Below, in pieces: positions 35,390 to 55,917 of a stretch of DNA of 64,000 bases. The translations under genes and the position numbers were made by a program. Position 1 is the first letter of the stretch; every line of letters begins with the position of its first letter. Under the pieces are notes generated by a model, which was not told where the DNA came from, searched no databases, and worked only from the letters and a program-made list of their open reading frames with translations. The DNA comes from Diphasiastrum complanatum (taxonomy: Eukaryota > Streptophyta > Lycopodiopsida > Lycopodiales > Lycopodiaceae), in assembly GCA_029204225.1 (NCBI GenBank), contig CM055094.1, forward strand, positions 63,884,714 through 63,948,713. Reading direction: 5' to 3'.

Positions 35390-36180
35390 ATGGATGTTAT
35401 CTTGCTGCAAATTCAAGTATTGGATCTGGAAAACAAAGTTTGTTCAATGACTTTGATGATCAAGATGAAGATCAAGAGGTTGATCTCAAAGCACTTCAAC
35501 TAGTCAAAAGGGAAGTTGGCAATTTGGAGCTAGTCAAGAGCATCAAAGGAGAGGTAATTGGCAAAGATGTTATGGATCTGTTTTTGCAACATATTGAAGA
35601 CTCAATTAAGGTCAAATGATCAGCAAGGAAGTGTCGTTCAAGTTTACTTTACTTGTTCTATCTCGTGTTTGAGCATTTTCATGTGGATGTGTGCAATTTA
35701 TCAAGATATGGTAAAACTAGCTACATTGGTGAGCATTGTTTTGATGTTGGATTTGTACTAGAATTCTTGGCTGATTTTGCTTATGGAAATGAAGCTATTG
35801 GAGGTTCATTATGTCACTCATTCATGGTCAAGTCATCAAGGTATGATGGCATCTTATGGCAAGATGGAGATGGAAGCTCATTCATGGAGTATCATGGTGG
35901 ATACATGGCAATGAAGGACAAAGGAGGAGGAGACATGCAAGCAAAAGTTGATCACTCACATTTATTGTTTGTTTGTTATATTTTTCCAGAGAGTTCAGAG
36001 TTGGAAACATGGTGGAATCATTTCATTTACATTCTAACTGATTCTTCATGTTCTAGTCACATTTTTACATGTAAAATTGATGTAAGAAATAGTGAAGCAT
36101 CCCAAGTGGACACTATTCTCTATATCAATTATGGTTGTTTCTATTTTGAGAATTACATGATCATTGAAAGGAGGTCAATT
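35380..36180 (+). other. Unidentified insert replacing copia RT
   Basis: No RT motif (such as KARLVAKG or YVDD) is present. Instead there is a small acidic open frame 35380-35619 (FNDFDDQDEDQEVDLKAL...KDVMDLFLQHIEDS) and a second overlapping frame from 35653 that reads without stops through to the RNase H tail. I do not recognise either. It could be captured host sequence or random open sequence. Confidence 0.5.
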
Positions 36181-36441
36181 TCCAGGAAGAAAATCATTCT
36201 TATGATGGATCAAAGTTCTATGGTCAAAAACCATGCTAGGAGCAAGCATATTAAGATACAATATCATTTTGTGAGGGAGCGAGTCATTGCAAAGGAGGTG
36301 GAGCTTCAACATGTGTCTTCAAGGGAATGTGTAGCTGATATCTTCACCAAAGCATTGGGAAAAGACTTGTTCATGAAGCATAGGACTTCACTTGGAGTAT
36401 TATCAAAGTCTATGCTAAAACTAGTTGAAGAGGGAGTGTGA
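36181..36441 (+). pseudogene. copia RNase H C-terminus
   Basis: Reads DQSSMVKNHARSKHIKIQYH, then VELQHVSSRECVADIFTKAL to a stop just before the LTR. This is the standard end of copia RNase H (ARSKHI, ADIFTK motifs). It is fused in frame to the unidentified insert upstream. Confidence 0.85.
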
Positions 36442-37086
36442 AAGATTCAACTAGTTTCATCACATTTTGCAATATTTCCATATTTGGCATATTAAGGCCA
36501 AAACTTGTTTTAGACTTAGAGGTTGACTTTTCAAAGTTCAACAGTCTAAATTTCATTTGAATAAACACTTTTTGAAAGTGTGAAAAAGATAGAATGCGAT
36601 TTTGAGTAGATTCAAATTGAATAAGTAGGGTACATTGAATCTAGACCCAAAATTAGTAGGGTTAGCATTTTGGTGGGAAAGCCAAGTGGCCAAATAGGGT
36701 TTGGACCTGTTATAAAAGGATGTAACTCGTGGAGAGAGTAATATTCTCTCTTCTCTATCTCATTTCATGCTTATACATAGTTCTCTTGGGTTCTACTATC
36801 CATTGGTACACTATCTTGGCGATTGCTTGCAATTCTATGTGTAGAATGATCTATATTTGCTATTTTTGGATCCACACGTGTGAAATACAGTAGCTTGCTG
36901 GTTTTGTACGGACAGCAACAGTCCATAATCATTTCATTCAAGTTTGATCAAGTTCTATTAGTGTTTGCGTCTTAAATTGTGTGTAGATGCTGATTTTTTT
37001 ACATTGGTGAGATTGGTAGTGTATTTCTCTTTCTAACCAAAGATCATTCAAGTAGATTGGATCTTAAGGATCTGAAATCTTTCACA
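36437..37086 (+). repeat. 3' LTR of the plus-strand copia element, 650 bp
   Basis: Starts TGTGAAAGATT directly after the polypurine tract GAAGAGGGAG and ends AATCTTTCACA, giving an 11-bp terminal inverted repeat with TG...CA ends. It contains a TATA box and one CACACGTGTG palindrome at 36873-36882. Confidence 0.8.
36711..36718 (+). promoter_or_regulatory. TATA box in copia LTR
   Basis: TATAAAAG at mid-LTR, followed by CT-rich sequence (TTCTCTCTTCTCTATC), a usual plant core-promoter arrangement in the U3 region. Confidence 0.6.
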
Positions 37087-37091
37087 CTCTC

Positions 37092-39664
37092 ATGGGAATG
37101 AATCTCCGCGCGACAACAAGATCTACTTCATCCTTTGATGTTTGGATGTGCTTGGATCTAGGGTTGAGTGGATAGGAAATACCCGCTACAAGTAGTGTTC
37201 CTCGGTTTCTGTCATAAGGGCAGTGTGGGCCCTTCTCCTTTTAGGGTTTTCTGGCTAGACCAGCCCCCTTTTGAAAAGCCCCTAACAAATACCACAATAA
37301 TAACCTGAATACATATATTTAAAGCTTCAATAGATAATATAGTTTGGTAAAAACACTAGGATACAATTTTTTGTCTTTTTGTTGTTTAGAAGACGAGTTT
37401 CGACTTGGAGTTCACATGATAAAATTCTTTGACGATTACTATTCCGTTGCGTTAGACCACACAATTAACCAAGCAAAGTTGTCCTAAAACTGACTCTTGT
37501 TCATCTTTGCTTTCCAATCTAACACCGATTAGATGAAAGTGAAAATTGTCATAGATCTTCTAAGTCAACGAAGGCTATAGAATAAGTATTTAGCTTGGTA
37601 ACTTATATCATAGTCATTGTGGAAATAATGAAAAGATGAGCATGAGAATGATCGATTCTCTGATTTTACATACAATAGCATCCATCTGTTGTTATTTAAG
37701 CTAAGTAACATGAGAGCATGATAAGATAAATTGGATTTAATGCACTTTTTAGATGATTCATATTTGATTTGCATATTTTCATTTATTTTGAATTTGAGCT
37801 ATATCTATATTTTTGATAAGTTTGTATTTTATGATAACAAATTTGATATTAGCTTGTTTTAACATTTGAAATTGCACAAAGCAACAATTTGCTTACAAAT
37901 TTATTGTTTTTTTTTTTTAAGTTCAAATAAATACATCTATTAGTTTTTTTGGTAAGATATCATGACGGTTCATTTGTTTTTTTTTTACATTTTAAGTTGT
38001 AAAAGCTTACACTATTACAATAACCACCAAAAAAGTAGTTAAAGTTTTACAATCGTAAAACTAAGATTGCATATTGAGATTCAAAAAGACTAAAAACTGT
38101 ATATGAAATGATGTTGCCGATAAATAAGTGATTTTCATTTTATGATAGTTTCTTACAATTTGTTTAATACTTTGATCATAAAATATGTTCGTCATTTTGG
38201 AATCTTGAAGTTGGCAAAAATTCAAGAATATTCACGATGAATATTAACAATAATGATGATTATTAAAAAATTTCTATATTTATTCACGAGTATTCATGAA
38301 CATTCACAATAATCATGATCAAAATTCACAATAATCAGAAGTATTATATGGGCGAAATTTTGTAGACATCCTACAAAAGAAGACACTATTAGAAACAATA
38401 GAAATATATTGTAGAATGATATTTTATACTTCATCAATCATGCAAATATTCTTCTATAAAAATTTTCAGTCTTTGAAAGATATAATTTGGTATGTGCAAA
38501 GGAAAAAGATAATAATTACATATCAAACGATTAATTGCAAAATCCATGGAGCAAGAGTAAGCACATGAGAAATTTGATTGATTATATTTAAAATTTCAAA
38601 TTGTAGTTATAGATTAGATGATGAAATTTTAAAATTCTTGGCAAAGGCTAGGATTTGCAACCGCCAAAATTTAAGTTGAAAGCATAATCCAGAAAAATGC
38701 ATGTTGAGCTATATAAGCTATTTTACAACAGTTGTAGTTGAAAAAGTACAAACCATAAACTAAGTTGCAACAAAGAGCTACGGTCATATACGAATATGTT
38801 GATGACATCATTTTAGAGGCCAAATGAATGATGGGATTTTCAAATGACCCAAAGATATCAACTAAAAGTCTCATTTTGATGAACCGAATTACTAACCAAA
38901 CAATAGCTTTTCTTGTCTACCATCTGATATTGCTTGTATTCTAGAAACAAAATCATGCTATGCATCATTCATTGCCCACCCTGGCATTCCATTTGTATAG
39001 CTTTCTTGATCAATCCTAAAATTTAATAGGTGATATATGTGTGCTTTTGCACCCAACAAATTCTTTGAATAAATTCATGTACATTGCTCATGCAACCATT
39101 ATCTCAATTTTGTGCCTTGTTGGTTGTGGAATTTGATAGCGAGTAGCTTGCCAGAAATATTCTAGAATCTAGCCTATCAATGTCTATCGTTGCTCTTGAA
39201 TTACTGACGAGCTATTGTAGAGATCGACAACTATGAGCTAATGATTTAAGGAAGGCCACTCTCGGTTTGATGTTCAAATTTGTAAGTTGATCAGATCATG
39301 CATGTGCCTTGAGAATGTCGAAAAAACAAGGCTCCATCAAATTGGCGCAAAATTGTCGATCTGGCTTGAATCTTTGATATTTTGTGAATCAATTATGCTG
39401 CTAGAATCATGTACAAAGATTTTTGTAAGCAAAATCATAATTATAAAATTAATTACACTTAAACAATTGGCACTAGATCTAGCATGAGTTAGTTCATGAG
39501 GCTTGGTCAAAGGGCAAGTAACAACAAATTGCAGTAGATTGAAAGATCAAGCATATAGTCAAGAAGTTGAGCTACCTCGAAGTTAGAATAAGAGTTTATC
39601 TCACTAGAACCTTCTTCCAAGACAAGTGTGCGTCAAGAAATGCCCATTAATATAACCGCTTACG
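37092..39664. other. AT-rich intergenic region, no gene seen
   Basis: Very AT-rich with repeated ATTCACRATRAT units around 38220-38345. No reading frame with motifs and no RNA gene is recognised. Confidence 0.35.
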
Positions 39665-39975
39665 GTTCTAGCATATTCCTCTGTCAAAAACTAGAAAAAT
39701 AGAGCCATCATCAAAGACAAAAGATTGTTATAAAAGACAAAGCCCCATGTGTTTAATCCTAGATTTGTCATCATGTGCTTAATGCACACCATCTTGGCTG
39801 TGATTGTTACCAAGTTAGCTACGGCCCAGGAATATGCAATCATGTTAAATGCAGAATCCGTAGCAACGTATGCTATTGCCCCTCCCAAAATGACCAACAG
39901 AGATACGAACGTAGATTTGGATGGCCATTGCTGATTCTTGAAAAATGTATCTGCTATCGCCACCAGCAATGGCGC
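39665..39975 (-). pseudogene. GDP-sugar transporter (GONST-like) pseudogene fragment
   Basis: The minus strand encodes part of a Golgi nucleotide-sugar transporter of the GONST/drug-metabolite transporter group: PLLVAIADTFFKNQQWPS, SLLVILGGAIAYVATDSAF, AYSWAVANLVTITAKM and KHMMTNLGLNTWGF, then FYNNLLSLMM. The family Trp in the following FWFLTGE-like segment is a TAG stop near 39690, and the sequence after it (FLTEEYA) stays recognisable. A possible acceptor (GTCCAG) lies at 39976. No other exons are found on either side. It is most like the GDP-fucose/GDP-mannose transporters, and the exact subfamily is uncertain. Confidence 0.75.
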
Positions 39976-40239
39976 CTGGACCAACAGACAAGCTCAAACT
40001 ACATCAGAAGGCGAATCATTAATAAGTTGACCGAAGTAATAAGAGTGAAGATGCTCCATAATAGTCTTTTGAAAAGCTCGTCACTGATTTGTCGCCAAAG
40101 ATTCGAAGGGAGGCACAAAAGGCTGTACAAGTAAACCTCGAGCAATGCGAAGAGCGTGTTGAAAAGCCAATTTGCCAGTCTCCACATGAGCCACCGTATC
40201 AAAAATAAGAGGCTGGTTACCCTGCTAAAACCTGGAAAC

Positions 40240-41430
40240 TAGTGCAGAGGCAACAAGAGCCCAACTTCCGAGAAAAGCAGCTGGTGCAATGCAAGCAGTA
40301 GATACTAGGCCAACACCACCAGAGGAGGTAGGAAGAGAAATTTGCCACTTAGAAAACTGACCTTCACAAGTGTCTGATGGTTTAAAATTCTAGTAAAATT
40401 CTGGTAATGAACTAATAGGAGTCTCTCGAATGATTCACGAACATTTCGCAAAACTATTCTGATCAGGAATAATTTTTGCTCGAGAAGAATTCGCAATCCA
40501 ATCAAGCTTTGTAACGAAACGAAGCGAAGCAAAATTGGACGAAAGAGAAGAATTAGCGAAAAAGATTAATCAGACTTTGTAGCGAAAAGAAACAAAATGA
40601 AATGAAACTTGAATGAACTCTGAAATTGATTTATGCTAAAAGCCAAGTGATCGTGAAGCGAAACAAAACGAAACAAGAAGCAAAAAACATTCACGAACAA
40701 AATCAGTTCGTGTGGAATTTAGATATGATTGCTGGTCACTGCCAGCTATATCATTCCTACAATCCTCCAGAATGCAGACAGACACTGCTGATCTACGTTA
40801 TAGATTATTATAGCATTCAACAAAATCAAACCAGTGTGCGGAATTAAATAAACAAGTGAATCAAATACACGAATAGTAGCAGACAAATATTCATTCAAGA
40901 TCATACAATCATCCAGAATAATATGCACATAATAGCTACAATATTATCTATTGATCTTCTGACTTCAACCACTGTGTGACAGATCCACACAGTGCATTGG
41001 CATGAGAGAAATACAATTCTCTCACGAATAGTGTCTCGCTTACTAGCGGACTTCTGGATCTGTTGATCCTCTTACAAAATTGTCTCACTCTCAAGTAGAC
41101 ATATATTATGTATATTTTCGTCTTCTTCTTTTTATGCATCGAGTAGAAAGTATATAGTTCGCGAACTTTTTTGTGTCGCGTCATGTAACTTTCCAAATCA
41201 GAAAGATTAAACATCTACAACTAATCTTGGATGACAAGACTGGTAGATTAGCCATGTTTGGAGTACGAATGATTTTGTGTGGTGAAACAATTTCGTGTTG
41301 TGTGTCACGAAATTGTTCGCAAACATTTTTGTTTCGTGTGTCTTTTCTGTCAAAATCAGTGTGGAAAGCTAGCAAAGCTTTGGCAATAGAAACATTTTGT
41401 TTCTTCAGCTCCTCTCAAAGCATGATAGCT
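40240..41430. other. CGAAAC-rich region, possible copia LTR
   Basis: Follows the minus-strand copia RNase H end, where an LTR is expected. It is dense in CGAAAC, CGAAGCG and TTCGTG motifs on the plus strand (40495-40720 and 41160-41350). No LTR ends could be set and no gene is seen. The 39976-40240 part shows no gene either. Confidence 0.4.
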
Positions 41431-43170
41431 TGACGACTCCAAGACTGCTCCTCTGTTTCTCGAACAGACCTTTGTCTAAGACCTTTGAGAAATGTCAGCA
41501 ACCATCTCCTTCGTTTCAATGAAAGTAGTCTGCAACATCTTCTTCTCGATCAGATCCCTTATCAAGTGGTATTTGATTGCAATGTGTTTCGTCCTTGAGT
41601 GAAACACAGGGTCTTTTGTCAGATGTATTGCAGATGTGTTGTCCATCTGCAAAACCAGAGGTTCATTCGTCGTTTCGCCCAGTTCGTCAAGGAACTATTT
41701 GAGCCAAATGATTTTATTGGCCATCTTTGCTGCTGCAATGTACTCTGCTTCGCAGGATGACTGAGCCACAATGGTCTGCTTCTTGCTGACCCAGAAAATT
41801 GCTGCTCCTGACGCAATGGTGCATCTTCCTGAGACCCTTTTACAGTCGTCCTTGAGAGATGCCCAACTAGCATCACTGTAGGAAAGCATCTGGAACCCTG
41901 CATCACGAGAATAACACAAACCAATTTTTTTTGTTAATTGAAGATATTACAAGATTTGTTTTGCAATCTTCCAATGAGTCGAGCCTAGATTCGTACAGAA
42001 TTGGCTCATTCGGAACACACCATAAGCAATGTCAGGATGTGGGTTATCTGCAAGGTACATCAACGATTCGATCAGCTTCCTGTATGGTGTAAGCTACATC
42101 AAATCTCTTTCTTCTTCAGTCTTCGAACAATTTTCATTCGTCAGGACTGTTCCTACAAGCATTGGAGTATTTGCTCCTTTGCAATTCAGCATCCCGAAAT
42201 CTTCTAAGATTTTCTGGGTATATCTGGATTGATGAATGTACAATTTACCTCCCTATTAGTCCCTGTCAATCTGTAACACAAGATAACATCTGGCTTATTC
42301 CAGGATTGCAATCTCGAAATGTTTCGAGATATCATACTTCACTTCAGCAATGAGCTTTTCACTCTTGCAGAGTATCAGAGTGTCATCCACATACATAGCT
42401 ACAATGATAATCTTCCCATCTGTAATTCTTACATAGACATTGAAATCAGCCATTAGTGGCTTGAATCCTAAGGATTTCAGGACTTGATCTTTCTTCTTGT
42501 ACCATTGTCACGCTGACTGCTTCAGACCGTAGATACTCTTATGCATTCTGCATGCATAAGTAGGAAGTGAATTCGAGATATAGCTTGGGGGTTGATCCAT
42601 GTAGACTTCTTCGTCTAGCTCACCATGCAAGAAGGCTATCTTCTCATCCACGATGTGAATCCTGAGATCATAAGCAGCTGCATATGCAAATAGTAAACGT
42701 AGGGACGAATGTTTCATGACAAGACAGAAGGTCTCAGCATAGTCAATACCATATCTCTGAGAAAATCCCTTCGCTACAGTCTTGCTTAATACTTTGAGAT
42801 ATCTCCATCCGGTCCATACTTCAGCTTGTATACCCACTTGCATTTTACAGTCTTTCGCTTATATGGTAATGGCTGCAACGTCCATACCTGGTTCTTCCTC
42901 AGGGATTCCATCTCCTCATTCATGGCTTGGATCCATTCGTCCTTCTCTAAACATTCATTTGCTTCCTCGAATGTCTATGGTTCACCACTGTGGAAAATTT
43001 AGCGACTGTTTGCAGCAAGTTTTAATTGGATGTAGTAGAGGTAGCTCCGTGCCTTTGAAGCAGAAATCTTTCGTTTGTATGTCCTGATTGTGGGGCCGAG
43101 TGTGCGGTAGAACTGTAGATGTTTGATCTCTTTGAGCATTGATCCAACGACTCACAACGACTTCGTGCGT
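41430..43170 (-). pseudogene. Decayed Ty1/copia RT-RNase H
   Basis: Minus-strand pol in pieces. About 43100-42850 is the RT leader (EWIQAMNEEMESL-like, then WVYKL). 42843-42508 is the RT core (KTVAKGFSQRYGIDYAETF, then AAAYDLRIHIVDEKIAFLHG, ELDEEVYMDQP, SIYGLKQSA). A degenerate middle follows, then 41924-41619 with RNase H (LSYSDASWASLKDD, SSCEAEYIAAAK) and KHIAIKYHLIRD at about 41560. Internal stops and shifts are frequent. The RT Asp in the VDVKTAFLNG motif is kept (VDEKIAFLHG). Confidence 0.85.
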
Positions 43171-43229
43171 CAAGATGGATTCTTCTGAACATGGCTAGAG
43201 TGCAGACTCTCCACCCAGATTCCTAGCGT

Positions 43230-43900
43230 GCGATCCCCACGCTCCCCCCTCCCCCTCTCTCTCTCTCTTTCTCTCAAGTTAATCTACTTTTCTTTTCATG
43301 TTGGGTAAGCTAGCGGTGAGCCCTTCATTAAGGTCTAAGCCTTACAAGTTAAAAATGATGACTTTCTTCCTAACTTCATTGACTAACCTCAACACATAGC
43401 ATTGGGCAACCTCAACACATAGTATTGCCTTGGCCAAAATAAACAACTTGGCAATCTAGCATTAGCTCAAACAAAAAAGAGCAATTGAGTTTAGAGTCCT
43501 TATGGTGCAAGGGACTGGCTCCCAAGCTTTTCGTGTCACCTCCCAACTCTCCATCTCACCTACCCCCCTTCCCTTGTACCTTCCCTTCCACGGTCGCTTC
43601 CTTTTTCGTTTCCTATGTGTTCTCTTCTGCCACCTTTCTATTGCAAATCCAATAAAATACGGAAAGCAAAGTTCTGAATGTTTAGTTTGCATCGTTTTTG
43701 TGAGGCAGAGCTTCTATGTTTTGCTGCAGATCTGATGCTGAAGATCCTGGTTCCTGGCTCAGCGGAGCGGCGATGCGCAAACAAGAAGCATCTAAAGCTT
43801 TGAAAATGCTGATTTAGTTTTGAAGTGGCTGGATTCAGGATTTGGTTCGTCCATAGCGGTGCGTTTTTGACTTGCGGCTCTTCGATTCTAGCTATCAAAC
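43230..43900 (+). promoter_or_regulatory. Likely PAT promoter and 5' UTR exon
   Basis: CT-rich tracts (43240-43275 and 43540-43600) are followed by GC-richer sequence ending in a strong donor (AAAC, then GTAAGT at 43901). A matching acceptor (GTGCCAG) occurs at 45381-45387, 22 bases before the PAT start codon. A non-coding first exon ending at 43900 with a 1.5-kb intron is therefore plausible. Transcript data would decide it. Confidence 0.45.
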
Positions 43901-45409
43901 GTAAGTTTCCATAATGCGCACTTTCTATTCTGCTTTTGGTAGTAAGGTGGCGGCGGCGTACATTTTTCAGTTTCGTGCTGGAGCATAAGGAGTTTATTTT
44001 CGTATCATTGATCTGAATGCTCGAAAACGCGGTCTTTTGAGCCTTGAGATTTCACTATTTGGGTTGTGTTTCTCAATTGTCTTATTCTTTCACTTGGGAA
44101 CAGAGCAACAGACATTTAATCATTTTCAAATTTACACAAGTCTAATGATTTTAAATCTATCGTGTTCAGAGAAAAATCTCTAGGCAATGAGACATAATAC
44201 ATAAATATCAGGCTTAACAGTTATGGTTTTCAATAACACGCCTGAAGAGTCGCTGTATTTTTGGCAGTTTCTACAGCATAGTCGTGATGGCTTCTGTTGG
44301 TCCTGCCTGCTTACGGTCCACAATAATATCAGCGGCAAATAATTGTAGCCTGAAGAATTCTTTTTGTTTGTGCCGGTTTGGTTGAAAATCCTTCCCAGAT
44401 CCTATTTTTAAAAGAAGTACAAACAAAGAGTACATATCAAAATTTTAGGTGTACTGATCCATGAAATTAAATCAGGTAAACCGACGAACACGATCCTTTG
44501 TTGTTTATGTCAATCTCCAAAACTTTATTGCACCGTGGTGAGTTGGGTAGAGTTATTTGCTACAGCAGGAAGGCACAGGCTCAAACCCTGACCGCTGCTT
44601 AGTGACATCTAAGGAGCCTTGCCAAAAATCTAGGAAAATGGTTTGGCCTTAATGTAAATGCTATATATGTCAACAACTAGTTGGCTAAATAGCATTAGTA
44701 TACTCCAGCAATTTCTGCAAGAGACTTACCATATTGTAGCCACCCTAAACCCTAGATAAAAGAGTAAGAAGATCAACTATACGAACATATCTTTCAAGGA
44801 CCTAGAACCTTACTGTGAACAATATGGAATGGTAAATCTTTTCTATTGCTGCACGGCAGCTGCAAAAAATGGGGACATGACAGGTTATTTCCCAAATTAG
44901 CTGTTTCACAATGGCACCATGAAACCATTCGGACAAATTTTGGTACTTCTGCTTGCTTTCTTCTGTACGTGCAATGAACTCACTATGCAAGGTGCAGAAA
45001 ATAATTTTTTTTTCCAAGTTCATAAGCGTAAAACATTACCTACTATGCAGAATTTTCCGGAATTAGAACTATGAGCTAGAAGGACTAACTAGAACTATGT
45101 GCTGTATGAAAAAGGGCTCACATTTCAACTCTATCTATTCTCATCACATGTTTGGGATCAGATTAAGATCTGTTGGAATTATAAAGTTTTTATTACATAC
45201 TGTGATGTGAAGTAATCGTTTAGCTAAGTGGTCTTTTTGTAACATCCCTGTATCAATGATGAAGAACATGGTTGAATTTGTGGATGGTGTAAGGCTTCAT
45301 AGTAAATGTTGAAATTGCTTTTCACATAGATCCAAAATTATCTTAAGGCTTAGATGCCACGTAATACTAACATTCAAGTTGTGCCAGGAAGGTAGCTTGC
45401 GAGTGCGTC

Positions 45410-54004
<8,595 letters not shown>

Positions 54005-54239
54005 TAGCCGGGGGGTAAATCAGAAGATTATTGCAAAGTAACGAGATTGACAAAAATAGGTGAAACAAGTTCATCAATATCTCTAGCTTCCTTACTTTCA
54101 TCAAGGTAGTAGCATCGTGAGCAATGTTAAGTGAAGACACCAAAAACACAATTAGGGTTGTAGAGATAAGGAAGAGGGTTGTGGAGGGGGAAGAGGGTTT
54201 CAATTGGGCCCAACAGCCCAAAGAAATAAAACGGGCCTA

Positions 54240-54560
54240 AGCAACCCTAAAGAGAAATTTTTTGTTTGAAGTGATATTTATTTTACTTAAGAAGCTTGCC
54301 AATATCTATATATATATCAGACATGAGGGTCCGCGCCCCCCGCGTCCGCGTCCGGCGTCTATTATTTATTTATTTATTTTAAATTTTTATTTTTTTTGAA
54401 AAAAAAAAGTAACAGATGCGTTCGGGGGTCCGGACGCCCCCGTATTCACGCGTTCGGGGTACGGATGCAGTTTTTTTTTTTTAATTTTTTTTTAAAAAAG
54501 GACAAAAAAAAGTAAAAAAAAGGGGTTCTGGGTGTAAAAAAAGAGGGTACAGTACACGAT
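54240..54560. other. Possible transposon end: AT tract with GTCCGG blocks
   Basis: GGTCCGCG, GCGTCCGGCG and GGGGTCCGGACGCCCC (a 16-bp palindrome near 54425-54440) are interspersed with long A/T runs. This is the same design as the self-complementary ends of the elements at 17147 and 21399 but with a different core motif. It may be the left end of the large insertion that fills 54.3-64 kb. Confidence 0.45.
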
Positions 54561-54580
54561 TCAGGGGACTGGTGCAGTGG

Positions 54581-54930
54581 CACATGGGCACTGCGGGTGA
54601 GCAGACCGAGGGGCCAATGGGAGACCAACACAGGGGGGTAGCATCACATGGGGGCAAGTACAGAGGCACATGGGCACTGTGGGTGAGCAGACCATGGGGC
54701 CAATGGGAGACCAACACAGGGGGGGAGCATCACATGGGGGCAGGTACAGAGGCACATGGGACAAATCCGGACAGGTACACCTTCACATGGGCACTGTGGG
54801 GGAGCAGACCACGGACCCAATCGGAGTGCAGCATGTGGTACAGGTACATGGAGCAGGTACTTTAGCACATCACAATTAATGGGAACAGGTACAAGGGCAC
54901 ATGGAGGGATCATCAACAACTGCACATGGG
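54581..54930. repeat. 86-bp tandem repeat, about 3-4 units
   Basis: The unit begins CACATGGGCACTG at 54581 and repeats at 54667 and (partly) 54753, an 86-base period. A diverged fourth copy starts about 54783. Units contain CCAATGGGAGACCAACACAG. Long open frames on both strands here are by-products of the repeat. Confidence 0.85.
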
Positions 54931-55019
54931 GGAACAGGCTGTGGGGTTAAATAGGCACTCGCGAGGCTGTGAGAGCCAGTGAGAGGCTGTGAGAGTTATT
55001 GTGAGAGCCAGTGAGAGCC

Positions 55020-55410
55020 AGTTCGAGGAACAAGGTGTTGTGAGATGGCATAGCGCATACCACCAAGGCCTGAGGGCGAAGCCAGGAGGAAGCTCGAGGA
55101 AGATGTCCGAAGGCACAACGAAAGGCATCAGAAGCAAGAGGCAGACATTGCAGAGATGCTGCGACAAACTCGGGATAGACACCCAGAGCTGTAGATCCCC
55201 GCCCTTGCTGTGGCCCCTGCTCCCGCTGTCGAGCTGGATTTGGATGAGCAGATCGGAATGAACTTCACACGACGGCAGCTCATCATGGTCAGGGAAAGGG
55301 CTGCTCGCCGTCGGGCTGGCCAGGAGGCAGCTCGGGGTAACCGGGAGGCAGAGCGAGAGCGACATAACAATGCCCCTGACGAGGGCGAGGAGTCAGTGGA
55401 GGATCCATAG
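55020..55410 (+). pseudogene. Transposon-associated charged ORF, unrecognised
   Basis: The plus strand reads RIPPRPEGEARRKLEED, then RRHNERHQKQEADIAEML to a TAG near 55194, then continues in the same frame DLDEQIGMNFTRRQLIMV and RERAARRRAGQEAARGN to a stop at 55408. It is highly charged and helix-prone (coiled-coil-like). It converges with the minus-strand hAT gene whose end lies at about 55918. I do not recognise a family; it is probably an accessory ORF or 3' exon of the surrounding DNA transposon. Confidence 0.4.
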
Positions 55411-55917
55411 GAATGTTTAGCATAGATGGGGTCTAGCCGTATGTGGCTGACTGTTGTTATGTAATGTTCATCATTAGATGAGGCAGCATTTAGTGTCTAG
55501 CATAGTGTAAAAAACAGCCCCAGCCGTATGCGGCGGGAATACGTATTGTTACTTTGATACATCTGATGAATTAATGTACGGTGTGTTTTTTGTGCAATGC
55601 ATGTCTTGTGTATTGCAATCTGATGTATGTGTTTATGAAATGCTATCAGGGGGGTTGTATTTCTGTGTTCTGCATATGCTATCAATCTCTGTAGTGAAAA
55701 CTAATTGAAAACACGCACACACCATTTGAAGTAAAACTGCAAGTAGAACATCACAATTACAAGTTGACAAATACACATTGTGCAGTGAATAGAATACGTC
55801 CAACACTGAATATAATATGGAAAATGGTCTGAATACAGTGTTCGACCATCTGGTCGCCAAACATGGAACATGATATGAAAAAAAAATAAAACAACAGAGC
55901 CACAATCAATGCTTTGG
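55411..55917. other. Gap between convergent transposon ORFs
   Basis: No gene is seen. Two similar tracts (GTCTAGCCGTATG at 55430 and CCCCAGCCGTATG at 55516) suggest a short duplication. It presumably contains the two 3' ends of the convergent transposon ORFs. Confidence 0.35.

Larger units (their letters stand above)
32880..37086 (+). mobile_element. Defective Ty1/copia element lacking reverse transcriptase
   Basis: Gag, protease and integrase are followed by the integrase tail, then about 0.8 kb of unrelated sequence where RT should be, then the RNase H C-terminus, a polypurine tract (GAAGAGGGAG) and a 3' LTR. The 5' LTR and primer site are not found, so the left end is truncated or unrecognisable. 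The unit is non-autonomous and probably dead. Confidence 0.8.

Noticed and set aside
54446-55370. Minus-strand frames rich in His/Pro/Cys in the 86-bp repeat region
   Set aside because: Products of the tandem repeat and of the opposite charged ORF; no motifs.
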